A DNA stretch of 64,000 bases from Colias croceus (taxonomy: Eukaryota; Arthropoda; Insecta; Lepidoptera; Pieridae): the NCBI RefSeq assembly GCF_905220415.1, contig NC_059562.1, positions 2,619,501-2,683,500 of the forward strand, read 5' to 3'. Position numbers and translations under genes: made by a program. Under the pieces are notes generated by a model. That model did not search any database. It saw only the letters and a program-made list of their open reading frames with translations, and had not been told where the DNA came from. Below, piece by piece: positions 45,628 to 57,210 of the stretch. Position 1 is the first letter of the stretch, and each line of letters begins with the position of its first letter.

Positions 45628-48201
45628 TTAAATCTAACAATTTCTATCAACCAGCATTTTCAGTTTATTTAAAATTCATTGAACTTTAATATCGTCTACA
45701 AGATAACAAAAATCAATTTAAAAATCGCGCAGACAATGAATATAATAATGGATGTCTATCGGACATTAAAAAGAGCAAAGTCGATGCCATAAATATTGTG
45801 AGCTAAGGGAACAAATTAGCCAAAATGAAAGGGATTTAACGATTTATTTCCTTTTACGAGGTTAACCAGGATAAATATACCTTTGTTTAAATTTATCTTG
45901 GTCCCGTATAAACAGACGTTTTATTTGACTCGTATTTGGTGTTATCTTTTAGGCTGTGATCAGAAGTTACGACCACGTAAAATGTGGCCTATGAATTGTT
46001 TTATTCAATTTATGGAATAAACTTAATATTTTCTTATTACTGTTACTGGTTGAAAACGTATTTTAAAAATATTTCTATCCGCATGAATATCAAATTTTAG
46101 TGATCTAATTTTACTTCCCATTAGTCAGTAGATTCGTAACATTTCAAGCCATTGTACCAAAAAGGCCGTGTGTATATTTTGTATTCGTATATGATATCAA
46201 GGATATTATTACGACTTATACAGCAAGATATGATTAACGACACTATCCCTTCCCTATCCCGTCACTATCCCTTGCCTTCCTTACGGATGCCAAATTCCTC
46301 TTTAGATTTTTGTCGCAAATACACATTTTTAACCTATATCCGTAATATTAATTTATTAGTTGATTTTCTAATCTTAATTTCATGAACCTTTCCTAACTTC
46401 AGCGTGCTTCGTCTACTATCCAAAATTCTAAATAAATTCTTCCTAACATACCTACATGTAACAAACAGTTAAAAGATCCGGCATGATAATTAATTATTTC
46501 CTAATCCTCTGATTAGGAATAAATTGATTTTGGATTTCAAGAGCTTTTACAAAATTCAACTATGTAATAAAGTAAAAAATCCCCTTAAACTAAACATGAA
46601 AGAATTTAATACATTCAAAAATTTGAAAGATAGATTTCCAAAGAACGTTCCTCTGCATCTAATTTTTCCAAAGCATTTCGCTTCCCGCTCCTTTGGGATC
46701 AGCATTTCATTCTAACTTGAATTCTTCTGGAATCGACTTTGTGATGAAATCGAATATCTATAACTTGTAATGTTAGTTCAATGGAAAAACCTTTTTGGTA
46801 GGGAATTGATAAATTATATTCGATTTGTGTGTTTTGCCATTTTTTGTAGTTTGCCGCTTTATGGGTTTTAGGTTAGATTTAGCACCAATTTGCGAAAATT
46901 ACATTCTATTATCAGAAAATTGTGTAAAAATTTACAACTAACTACTACTACATATTTAATAAGGTACTTACAATAACATATTAAATAGTTTATTTCAAGA
47001 ACCCTTTTAGTACCAAACCTTAAACATATTGAATATATTTATTTTTATCAACACAATAATATCGAAAATATCTCTTTAATTCACAGGAAATAAAATATAG
47101 GACAGCCTTTCATCGAATTGAGGGGGAAACTACCTTGTGCTTGAAAGATATTGAAGATCCGTACTCGCTTTTACAGAGGTATCGAATGGCCACTAAGGGA
47201 CGAACAGAATAGGGTCGAAAGGGATAGGTATTCTCAAGGAGTTAAGGCTACGGATAAATCTAAAAGGAACGCGAGAGAATTTTGCAACTGTGTAGGAATG
47301 TTTATTTAGGCGCAAGTCGGAGGTAATTGCAATTATTCTGGAGTGAAATGGGACAAAGGAAGTAGGAAATATGAAAGATGACGTCTTATTGCATTCCTGG
47401 AATTTTATATAGCTGATAGAATACAAAATATTTAATTATTTTTTTACCTGTAAGTCCATTTATTATTGTGTGCATTTCTTAAAATGACGTTTATACGTTT
47501 GGTTATCCAAATACATAATATTAAAAATAAAAACCTGTGAAATAAAGCATTGTATAAATTATTATTTAGGAGTAAATCAATATATAAAAGGACCGATTTG
47601 TCTATTTGAAAATTGAATACATAATAAGAATACAGAAGTGTAGGTAAAATAATAGGTATAATTATAATTATTAGAAGGACAATTTTATTACCCACTTCTC
47701 ATCACTCAAAATGAGTCACAAAACGGAAAAATGCCATCGATTTTCATTTCTCTATCATTTATAGCTTAAGCGAATACTGAAGGAACATCGGGAAATAATG
47801 TAATTCCTGTGTCACCCTTCGGAATAGAAGCGAACGAGAAAATGTACTGAAACAGGACCAGAATGTCTTGACCCCTACGATCTGTACTCATTTCGGAGTC
47901 ACTACACTATTTCCTATACTTCCATCTCTTAGGGGAGTTCAGGACACACTGGTCCTCCACCCTGATACTTGCCAAGGTCAATATTCAAGGTTATGTTTTG
48001 TCTTGGCAGCGTCTTGGAATTCGTTACGAAAATGTATAGGCTACGTATTATATTGGGATATGAATATTTATTTGTTCTATATGGAATGAAAATAAGATGC
48101 GTCAGATGGTAAGTTATTATAATAGGCTCTTGGCAATAATTAAATCATGGATCTGTATGGCAAAATATTTTGTGAACAATTTCATACAAAATATGTTCAT
48201 A
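45628..48201. other. No recognisable gene or repeat
   Basis: About 2.6 kb of AT-rich sequence. Frames of 63-83 codons occur on both strands (46152-46385, 47193-47426, 47444-47695, 47868-48089) without motifs or splice support. Confidence 0.5.
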
Positions 48202-48442
48202 CTAGATTTCCGCCCGCGGCTACGCCCGCGTTCGCAAAGGAAAACCCGCATAGTTCCCGTTCCCGTGGGATTTCCGGGATAAAAACTATCCTATGTGTTA
48301 ATCCAAGTTACCCTCTATATGTGTGCTAAATTTCATTGTAATCGGTTCAGTAGTTTTTACGTGAAAAAGTAACAAACATCCATACATCCATACATCCATA
48401 CATCCATAGTTACAAACTTTCGTCTTTTTAATATATATTAGA
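48202..48442 (-). repeat. CTAG-type element, family B
   Basis: CTAGATTTCCGCCCGCGGCT, AAACCCGCATAGTTCCCGTT, GTGTTAATCCAAGTTACCCT, ATCGGTTCAGTAGTTTTTAC, and a CATACATC tract (48379-48407). Close to 17601-17850. Confidence 0.85.
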
Positions 48443-49267
48443 TATTAGATATTGACCTTTTTTCGCAACCTATACTTTCGATAGATTAACCCCTCAGCTG
48501 TCGCGGCGCGCCGCCTCAAAAAGGTGCTGTCTGTCGGGCAAATTCGAGCTTTCGGCGCTGATTTGCCGATTTTTTTCGATATTAAAATTTGTGATATAAA
48601 CTTTAACCTGTGAGACTCTTGTAAATTTTGATGCTAACTAGATAACCAAACTTTATATTACCTTACTTACTCCCTGGCATGCTTATTTTACTTATTAGAA
48701 GCATTTTTTCCCACACATTTTGAATAAATGTTACATTGTAAAGAAAAATACTCATAAAAAAATAATATCAAGGTATTTTAGATTTTTATTTTTGTATTTT
48801 CATACTAGAATAGACAATCTTTTGAGTGAATATAACAAAAACATAGGTTTATTTAATAAAAATTTGAGAAAGTTGATTATGAATATCATCGTTTACGCAT
48901 GAGCATAAGCGGGCGCGATCTCCAATCATGTTCATACAAATACAGACTTTACAGGGTGCTCCAAAATGACAACATTTCAAAATTTTTTGCTACTTGTTTT
49001 TATTTTTATTTTAATCAAAACTAGATAAAAACTAACAGTAATTTTTACTTTTTGGAAATATTTAGGTTTTTATTAATGTTTAAAAATCGTCTTATTCCTA
49101 AATGACGTTATACTTATAGTGGGCTTTGTTCTAACGTCTGTATGTATAACGTCTCCACATGTCTAATTTATTTTCTCTTAAAATTTGCATTTAAGAAAAT
49201 ATTTTTTGTGGTAACAATAGCATTATGAAGAAATGCTTTTTTTTTCTTTCATGCTCTTAATTATTAT
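48443..49267. other. No gene; GC-rich patch at 48490-48565
   Basis: The patch contains GTCGCGGCGCGCCGCCTC and TTCGGCGCTGATTTGCCG. Near 48953 ACAGGGTGCTCCAAAATGAC resembles the end motif of many insect DNA elements but has no partner nearby. Confidence 0.4.
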
Positions 49268-49569
49268 CTATACATATAATAAATCTGTAGAAGGGTCAAT
49301 TCTGTACATTGAAAATATTGAAAATATAAATAGCAGGGGGTGTTACTGGATCGATACCAAGCCCAAATATGTGATTAAAAAAATTATTGTCTGTCTGTCT
49401 GTCTGTATGTGAAGGCATCACGTGGAAACTAAGGTTTCGGTTTCGATGAAACTTGGTATAATTATACCTTATTATCCTGTGCGTAAAATAGGATACTTTT
49501 TATCCCGGAAAAATGCGTAGAAAAAAATCTTAATTTTTCCGCGCAGACGGAGTCGCGGGCGGAAGCTAG
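49268..49569 (+). repeat. CTAG-type element, family D, short form
   Basis: A|TCTATACATATAATAAATCT, GGGGGTGTTACTGGATCGAT, about four CTGT units, GGTATAATTATACCTTATTA, and CGCGCAGACGGAGTCGCGGG then CGGAAGCTAG|T. It lacks the ~190 bases found in 33800-34337. Confidence 0.85.
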
Positions 49570-51265
49570 TAATCGTATAATATGAAATGTTGTCCAACTA
49601 CAAATCGAAAGGCACTGTATCCATTCAGAAAAATGTCTAAGCTGTACAAATGTGAAATCTACATTTAATTATACCATAACTTAATTATAAACCGTTACAT
49701 TTAATTTATAAATCAAAAATTTACGGAAATTTGAGTTTGAAACATTTTTTATAAAATACAGCTTATGTAAAGGATAAAAATCAATAAACTTAAAGATTCA
49801 GAATAAATAAACTATTACATATAAATGATATTATACATCTAAATGTTATACTTATCATTCTAAAAATCAACAAATAATAGGAATCAGAAAACATACTAAA
49901 TGAAAATCATTATATTATGTCCCTAGTTGTATAGAAGAAAGAATCGTATCATATTATTGTTTTATTAAAAAAATGAACGTTATGCCTTAATAAAATTAAC
50001 GCTCCCAATCCTATTTATGCATATAACTTAGCCACGCGTTACTCAAATAATTTTGTCCGTGGGCTAAATTAGCTTATGAGTAAATAAATAGTACAGAGAT
50101 TCTTAAAAAAAATATCAATCATCTAACGGATTGAAATAATAGGTAAGTACTTAAATAAATTTTATTTAACTGATAGCACTATACAAAATTGTTATGAAGC
50201 TTTGTGTCTGTACTATTTATATACTCATGTGGTTGTAATGTGTGATGTTGACGCCAACATTAGCCAATTAATAGGAATATTTGCAACTTAGCACAAATAA
50301 CGTCGAACAGAACGAACTTCTGTTCATTATTTCTTGTAATATATCGAACACAACGACCGCCTTGAGACGACGATTTATTACCACGGGTTCCACTTGAATT
50401 TGATCAGGAAAGTGATGAAAGCTATCCAATCTAGTTTTTATTTTACTTCAATACATGCAGTATTTCCAAGCATATTGTAATTAAGATATAAACTAATCGG
50501 TAAAATTGTATTAAAATCGGTTCAGTAGTTTAGTCCTAACTACTAAGTCCGTAGTACACAAACGGCATGGAACTTAAAAATATTTTGATTGGAATAAAAT
50601 AAAACGTAATGTGTAGAATTTCATGAAGAATCCTAGTATCAGGAATTAAAAGCTGCAAATTCCCAGACACTGATCGTGTAAGTATTATTATCTGTTCATT
50701 TGACAAAGTATACAGAGTTATATTTTCTTGATTTCAAATACTGTTACGTCCTATTGTTAAAGTAAGCCTTGGAGTGTCTTGTCTTCCATTGCCACAAGGA
50801 TCGTTGTTCCATTTGAATTCTCTTTTATTGATACTCAAATGCTTACGAATCGGAAAAAGGTAATCCTATCAAATAGTTACTTAGATATTTTTATCTTCAA
50901 ATGAAAATTAAAATATCAAGGTGGAAGTTTATTTAGGGTTACCTAACAAATAAGTAATTATTGATTATGTAGTTTTAGACAGCAATGTGATATCTTCAAA
51001 TAAAAAAATTGCATTCTTCTTCTGGGCAATAGAAGCAGTTTTGACACCAAAAATACAATAATTGTTATCGCTAGTCAATTACAAAATGAGAGGATAGATT
51101 TATATTTTCAGGCGTACTGCAAATGATGCATTTAGTTAATTCGTTTTATTAAATCTGTAATGTTCCAAGGCTATTTAAAGTCATGAATGCAAAAAAATAA
51201 TCGTCTTCAGACAGCGATCTATAACGTTCTGCCTACGAATGAACTACATATAGTACATAAGAATA
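49570..51265. other. No recognisable gene
   Basis: AT-rich. AAAATCGGTTCAGTAGTTTA near 50515 suggests a decayed repeat tail. Confidence 0.45.
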
Positions 51266-52037
51266 AAAAACTCGCACACCGAGGGCTCCGAACAAACCAA
51301 TTTTTTATTATGTTGTTACTCTAAAATTTTATGATTTTCGAAATAATTCCTCAATCTGCGCTATAAGAGCTTATTTTACCCCAATTTTAAAACTCTACGT
51401 ACACGGGAAGTACCCTGTAGGTGTCGATTCCCTTGCTAATGTCGAAATTTGCGAAAATTTGCAGCATAAACGGCTGTATCTTTTGATTGCGTTGGTTTAT
51501 AAGTTTGATTTTTTCGCAGCTTCAATCGACTCAAGTAATCAATATAAATTTCAGTTAAATGTCACATAACGCGCTCCTTATAAAATGGGTCTTGACAGAC
51601 AGACAGACAGATGGGCAGATGGGATGGACAGACGTAATCTTATTAGGGTTCTGGACCCTTAAAAACCAAACCCTTTGGGATGCAGCCGTTAATACTGCAA
51701 TTTTTAGCAAATTTTGACATTTGCAAGGCAATCAAAACCGACAGGGTACTTCCCAAGTACATAAAATCTTTAAATTTGGTAAAAAGCAATGTTTTATAAA
51801 AACAGATATAAGAAAAATTGCTAAGAACATGATTTTTTAATTGCCATTTACAAATAAAAAAAGTACTTAATAATTTCAACTTTCAACTAATATGAACGCC
51901 CACGTGTATTAACTTGATATTCACAATTAAAACTCCGATTTACAATTTAAAAGATACCTACAGCATAATAAAAAAATAAGTTTGTACGAAGCCCTCGGTG
52001 CGCGAGTCCGACTCGCACTTGGCCGGCTTTTTATTTT
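51266..52037. mobile_element. Foldback element with CTCGCGCACCGAGGGC-type ends
   Basis: The left end ACTCGCACACCGAGGGCTCC and the right end GCCCTCGGTGCGCGAGTCCG then ACTCGCACTTGGCCGGC are inverted copies; the left has lost about 25 bases (the GCCGGCCAAGTGCGAGTC part). Inner segments also pair: GGGAAGTACCCTGT (51407) with ACAGGGTACTTCCC (51741), and AAACGGCTG (51469) with CAGCCGTTA (51682). The turn contains CAGACAGACAGACAG. No protein is encoded. The family is common in Lepidoptera as far as I can judge from its ends. Confidence 0.75.
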
Positions 52038-53062
52038 TTCTGAAACTTAAGGTTCCCCAATAAATAATAATTTATGTTGTATTTGTATGAAGGTAAGAAT
52101 ATGTTGTACAATTAAAGTGTTAAATTTCTTTTTGAGTTTGTCCTACACCAATTACATAGTATCACTTTGTCCTATATATAGGTCATAGTGAAAACCATTG
52201 TTCACCATGTAGGTTTTTTTACTATTTTTCCAGCATATATACACTTTTAACCATAATATACTAAAACTAAAAGAATTAAGAAAGAAAATGTGTCTCTGGA
52301 ATTTTTTCGTAAGCAGGTTACGGACTATAATTTTTGTAGTTGATTATGTATATAGTTTTTAACCTGAGGACAATTATTATAAATACCACAAAAACGATAC
52401 CTTTCAATATAAACAAAACATATTATCATGTACATTTTATTTGGTATGAAAATGAAAAATTTAATTGAAGACGAAATTTAAAAAATAGTGACGTTGAATT
52501 TGTGAACATCCTGTATGCGGATTTTACGGGGAAATTATTGTCGGTTTTGATTTGAAAACGAAATATCTCTAAAATGGAACACAGTATCAAATTTTGAATT
52601 ATATCATTAAAATCTTCATAAAATTTCTCGTAAAATGATGTAAAGAACAAATACAATATGTAAAAAAAAAATATGATTTACCAGGGGTCAAAAACTAAGC
52701 AACGTACAGTTAAGTGATAGATACATATTTGAAACCATTATTTATGGTATAATTGTTGGTAATTTTCATTATTTCGGCACATAAACATTAGGTTATATAG
52801 TCAATAATAATAAAAAGACCAATAAATAATTACCGTTTTTCAACTTTCCGCAAAATTTTACATTTTGTAAAACTTTAAAAGTTAAAAGTTACTCGACTAA
52901 AGTATGACATAATTACTGTTATATTTCGAATATTTATCGGTCAAATTATTATTGGATGGACTTTAAATATTCAGTAATTCATAAGCTATCAACTAAATAG
53001 TCGTTTATGCAGATTTGAACTATATTTGCGTTACAATGAGCCAATTTCCAACCGGCGGTGAT
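52038..53062. other. No recognisable gene or repeat
   Basis: AT-rich; frames at 52426-52656 and 52979-53230 (minus) have no motif. Confidence 0.5.
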
Positions 53063-53138
53063 TTGGCACAGATCTGTGCCCCGACAGACTACGGGTACAA
53101 AATTTTTGGCACAGATCTGTGTTCCGACAGACGAGGGT
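53063..53138. repeat. 43-bp direct duplication carrying a 16-bp palindrome
   Basis: TTGGCACAGATCTGTG occurs at 53063 and 53106, each followed by (C/T)(C/T)CCGACAGAC and an A/G-rich GGG. In the first unit GGCACAGATCTGTGCC is a perfect palindrome (53065-53080); in the second the last two bases are changed. Confidence 0.85.
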
Positions 53139-53345
53139 TTAATAGAGAACCCAACGAGGTTAACAATAATAATGTTGAATTTTATCAAATCCGAGTGAGA
53201 CAGAACAATATACAGTGATATTTTAATCAAACACGTAACACAGTTCGTGAAATAACGCCACGATTGGTCAGATAACCTCCCAGATATGAATGTTATTATT
53301 TAAACCTTTCAACAGCCTCTTCTAACTGTATAACTTAACTTATAA

Positions 53346-53838
53346 CTAGCTGTGCCCCGCGGTTTCATCCGAGAATAAACCACGGGCATAAAATTCTCCA
53401 TTTATTGAAAATAGTAGCTTGAAAACCCTAATATATATATATATATTATGCGTATGTAATTTTTAATAATAACAATGCAAATTATTTTTAGAACTGTAAA
53501 GAATGTTTTTTGGTTGGTATTTGTATTTTAATGTAGACTTAGTGAGCCTCGGAAATAAAAACTTACGGGCAGACTGAAAATCAGCGCTGTTCAGGTGTTA
53601 AAGCCCGACAGCATGGCTGAGTCTGACCCGATTGCTATGTACCTAAATTCTCTATTTTTTTTTAGTAATGTAAGTAGTTTTTAAGTGTGTGTAACTTAAT
53701 GTGGCAATAAATATTTTTTCTTTCTTTCTTTCTTTCAAGGTCCTCATCTATTTTCATTCCAAATATCATCAAAATCTTCGCTTAAAAGTATAACAGACAT
53801 ACAGATAGAATTTCCTTTTATAGTATAGGTATAAATAT
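53346..53838 (-). repeat. CTAG-type element split by another repeat
   Basis: CTAGCTGTGCCCCGCGGTTT (53346) begins a minus-strand copy, and CAAATATCATCAAAATCTTC to TTTTATAGTATAGG (about 53757-53832) looks like its far end. Between them lies unrelated material, including the element at 53566-53738. The reconstruction of one split copy is inference. Confidence 0.5.
53566..53738 (+). repeat. Interspersed repeat ending in AATAAA...(TTTC)n
   Basis: GACTGAAAATCAGCGCTGTT, GACAGCATGGCTGAGTCTGA, then TGTGGCAATAAATATTTTTT and five TTTC units (53718-53738). The layout matches the lepidopteran repeats known to generate (GAAA)n/(TTTC)n microsatellite families. Confidence 0.6.
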
Positions 53839-53845
53839 AACCCAC

Positions 53846-54024
53846 ATCTATATATATAGTTATTAAAAATGAAACCCGTTTCGCGTTGTCACGGCATCAC
53901 GTGTGAACGGCTGAACCGATTTCGATAATTCTTTTTTTATTATATTCCTTCAAGTACGATGATGGTTCTTATGTAGAGAAAACGTAAATATGTACCATGG
54001 GCGAAGCAGGAGCGGACCGCTAGT
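53846..54024 (+). repeat. CTAG-type element, divergent family
   Basis: AAAATGAAACCCGTTTCGCG, TGTCACGGCATCACGTGTGA, GAACCGATTTCGATAATTCT, ending GGGCGAAGCAGGAGCGGACCG then CTAG|T. It shares only the terminal layout with families A-D. Confidence 0.65.
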
Positions 54025-54040
54025 AATATATCTATAGTGA

Positions 54041-54269
54041 TCTATACTAATATTATAAAGCTGAAGAGTTTGTTTGTTTGATTGATTGTTTGTTTGTTTG
54101 TTTGTTTGAACGCGCTAATCTCGGGAACTACTGGTCCGATTTAAAAAATTATTTCGGTGTTAGAAAGCTCATTTATCGAGGAAGGTTATAGGCTATAATA
54201 TAATATATATCATCACGCTACGACCAACAGGAGCGGAGCCACGGGGGTGAAACCTCGGGGAGCAGCTGG
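54041..54269 (+). repeat. CTAG-type element, family A, expanded TTTG tract
   Basis: A|TCTATACTAATATTATAAAG, a TTTG/ATTG tract (54068-54107), ACTACTGGTCCGATTTAAAA, and CCTCGGGGAGCAGCTGG|T, where CTAG has become CTGG. Confidence 0.8.
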
Positions 54270-54677
54270 TAAATGAATAAAACAGAACAAGGACTTCCCT
54301 TACGACTAAAATATATATAAATCAATTTATCAAGCGAGTGTCGTGCCAAGAGTCGAATACAGTCAAGAAAACTACCCATTTTTCTCGAAGTTTTTAAAGA
54401 CCAAGACTTTGGTCTCGGTCTATACATGGTTAAACCTATAAATTAAAATAACCAATAAATTGTAGCAGTATTTAGACTTAATTTTTGACCCAGAACCTAA
54501 ATGTTATAAGTGCTCGCTCCTGGGATTGCCACTTCATTTGATGAAAAGTGGTTGACAATAAAAAGTTATGCTTTGATAATAAATTTTTAAATAACATGCC
54601 AATGTTAGCTGGTCTACATATTTTCATACCATGTGGGAAGAGCTGGCAAACGGCCTTGCTCTAGGTAATATATAATA
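54270..54677. other. No recognisable gene
   Basis: AT-rich, no coding signal. Confidence 0.5.
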
Positions 54678-54881
54678 TATACTAATATTATAAAGAGGAA
54701 AGGTTTGTATGTATGTATGGTTTTCACACATAAACTACTGAACCGATTATAATGAAATTTAGCGCACATATAGAGGGTTGCTTGGATTAACACATAGGTT
54801 TTATCCCGGAAATCCCACGGGAACGGGAACTATGCGATTTTTCCTTTTAAAGCGCGGGCGAAGACGCGGGTGAAAAGCTAG
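54678..54881 (+). repeat. CTAG-type element, family B, full length
   Basis: TATACTAATATTATAAAGAG, GAAAGGTTTGTATGTATGTA, AACTACTGAACCGATTATAA, TATCCCGGAAATCCCACGGG, end AAGCGCGGGCGAAGACGCGG then GTGAAAAGCTAG|T. Confidence 0.85.
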
Positions 54882-54907
54882 TACATAATAACATATAAAC
54901 TAATATT

Positions 54908-55035
54908 CTAGCTTTCCGCCAGCAGCTTCGGCCGCTTTGTATAAAAGTTAATAAATTATATACTAATACCTTCTTCGAAAATCACTATTTAAAAATAACC
55001 GCATCTAAATCCATTCCGCAGTTTTAAACAAACAG
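54908..55035 (-). repeat. CTAG-type element, family C, partial
   Basis: CTAGCTTTCCGCCAGCAGCT, GTATAAAAGTTAATAAATTA, CCGCATCTAAATCCATTCCG, then decays. Confidence 0.7.
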
Positions 55036-55235
55036 GAATACTATTTTATGCTATTAGTGATTTCACTAATCAACTTACTTTGTTACTAACTTCACAAGCG
55101 AACGTACGTAGCTGAATTTAATATTTGAAGCGTTGCAAGGAAAGTGTTTATTTATTCTAGATTATTCTGAAACTTCCTTGCTTGGAGAAATTTGTAGCTA
55201 GCTTGAATGCATTAAAATATAATGTTACCCTTTTT
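55036..55235. other. No recognisable gene
   Basis: AT-rich spacer. Confidence 0.5.
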
Positions 55236-55375
55236 TTATAGTGGGGAAATCTTCCAAAGATACCCAGGGCCCCCGGGGAAGGAGCCGTGGGTTATGTCGG
55301 ATTCTTACCGACTAAAACCCCGCTGTGTTCCGTCGAGCCGCTTTAATGATGGGGCCGCGGGTATTGATTAAAATT
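55236..55375. repeat. GC-rich repeat fragment of unknown family
   Basis: TATAGTGGGGAAATCTTCCA, CCAGGGCCCCCGGGGAAGGA, GTGTTCCGTCGAGCCGCTTT, ATGGGGCCGCGGGTATTGA. The composition contrasts sharply with the AT-rich flanks and it begins after a T run, as the 3' end of a minus-strand retroposon would. I cannot name it. Confidence 0.5.
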
Positions 55376-55396
55376 CTTCCGCGACATATTATGTTA

Positions 55397-55500
55397 TCCT
55401 AACTAATATTATAATTAATGTGAAAATAACGTCTGTTCCTCTTCACGCTTCAACCATTGAACCGATTTGGATAAAATTTGGTATAGAGATAGCTTAAATA
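55397..55500 (+). repeat. CTAG-type element, family B, 5' fragment
   Basis: TCCTAACTAATATTATAATT, GTGAAAATAACGTCTGTTCC, ATTGAACCGATTTGGATAAA, ATTTGGTATAGAGATAGCTT. No GC-rich end. Confidence 0.65.
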
Positions 55501-55981
55501 GACAGATGTTGTTATCTGCTTTCGCATTTAAAATATCAAATATTAAGATAAGATTTAAATAAGAAATATTTCGCAATATCTGAATATTGCGAAATGTTTT
55601 GAGCTATTTTAGTGAGTTTCTTGATCCAGCCGCTTTTTGTAACGAATAGGCAGCGCACTCATACGAGTTAAGGCGAAGTCAGCTTGTAGATATTTAAATA
55701 AATAACATAGCATATTATATTGAACATTTTTAAATTGGTATATTAGGTTTTTATAATGTAATAAACAGGATTAACACATGAAGCCATGGATTAAGTTCAT
55801 ATAATATATTGGCTATATCGGTCAATTAAAATGCTCTTAATAATAAAACATAATCCTTATTCACCTTGTGAACGCTTTATTTTATTTTTTTCTTATAGAC
55901 AACTATTTAGATGTCTTATTTAGTTGTATATTTATTTACAAGTTTTTATTACTAACGACTGTTCACTGTATGCACCGAGTA
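55501..55981. other. No recognisable gene
   Basis: AT-rich, no coding signal. Confidence 0.5.
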
Positions 55982-56315
55982 TACAGGGTGTACGATTATT
56001 CCGTAACTATTGCAGATACCAAAAAACTTTAAACTGATATCGAAAGTACTTAACCTAATGAGTAAAATGGCCATAATAAATTTTTAAAAATAAAACGAGA
56101 AATATCCAAAAATGTTACATTAAACGCTCCCATACATTTTATTTCCCATACATTTTGTATTCATAGCAGATTTTCGAAGTGATGTCCTCATTGTGCAATA
56201 CAATAAGGAGCTCTATTTGCAGTTTCTAAATGAACTTCCCTTCAAATTTGCGAAGTAATTAAAGCAGAAAACCAAAAAAAGAAAGAAAAAGCTAAAATCT
56301 TTCATATTAAATGTA

Positions 56316-57210
56316 CTAGGTTGATCCAAAAGTAATGATAATTGGGTATTTCCTGTGCACATAAAAATATAAAATAAATGTTTTTTGCTTGCTCATGTAT
56401 TCACTAAGTAATCACAAAAAAACATATCAACAGGCCACGTTTCCAATTATTTACATTAATTTGAATGTGAACCGTGCGTGCCAGAATGTTTCCCGACGAA
56501 AAGAAGAAACAACGATTCGACATGTAGAGGGTAAATTTCTAAATTTTTAATGATATCAGGATAATTTTTTGTCACGTTTTGTGATCATGGACGTTACCCG
56601 AGTTCACCATGTTTATGCTGAAACCAAAAAACAGTCAATGTCCTGGATCCGAGCTTCCAAAGTGACGATGAAGAAATTAAAAGTGAAAATTAGGTTAGAT
56701 TAAAGCGGTAGTTTTTTGGGACGCTGAAGGAATAATTATGGTGGAATATTTTAAAAAGGTAGCCACTTTATTGGGCTCTTACTAAACAAACCAAATTAAA
56801 AGATTGCGGTAGGTTAGTAAGGAAAAGAGACATGGCAAAATGCGGACCTGAACGCTGTTTCACCAAGCAACGCACCAGATCACAAAGCGTCAGTTGCGAT
56901 GGCTGCCATTCAAAAATCGGCATTCCAAATGCACACCTACCCTATTTTTTAGATCTAGCTCCTTTTTACTTTTATCTCTTTCCTCGGCACAAGAAACACT
57001 TTCTTAGCAATAAATTATTTTAAGACGACAGCGAAGTGATGGCCGCGTGGAGGGGTTTTTGTGGATGAAGTCAAAGTTTTTTTTTAAGTTTAGGAAAAAA
57101 ATATTGAAGTATATTTTCTAGTTAGAAGACTATCTAGAGAACTACATAATTATTATAACTGTAATGACCTTGTTTAATATTGATTATCATTACTTTTGGA
57201 TCAACCCATG
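56316..57210 (+). mobile_element. Mariner-like element, inactive
   Basis: An 895 bp insertion between TA dinucleotides (56314-56315, 57211-57212). Inverted ends share GGTTGATCCAAAAGTAATGA followed by TAAT. A complete mariner is about 1.3 kb, so this copy is deleted as well as frameshifted. It sits within the long-TIR element at 55982-57413. Confidence 0.88.
56580..57060 (+). pseudogene. Mariner transposase remnant
   Basis: Two blocks of the catalytic domain can be read in different frames. VVFWDAEGIIMVEYFKK (about 56709-56759) holds the first catalytic aspartate (WDAEG). Next comes NAPDHKASVAMAAI, where the usual HQDNAP has become SPSNAP, so the second catalytic aspartate is lost. Then LDLAPFYFYLFPRHKKHF (56940-57000) keeps the third aspartate. 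The N-terminal DNA-binding half is hardly recognisable and stops interrupt every frame. Non-functional. Confidence 0.85.

Noticed and set aside
48147..48329. Two overlapping 60-codon frames with proline-rich ends
   Set aside because: They are translations of the GC-rich end of the family-B element.
52979..53230. Minus-strand 83-codon frame and plus-strand 67-codon frame with cysteine-containing repeats
   Set aside because: Both arise from the duplicated palindrome at 53063-53138; the repeated CA(P/K) segments reflect the DNA duplication, not a protein domain.
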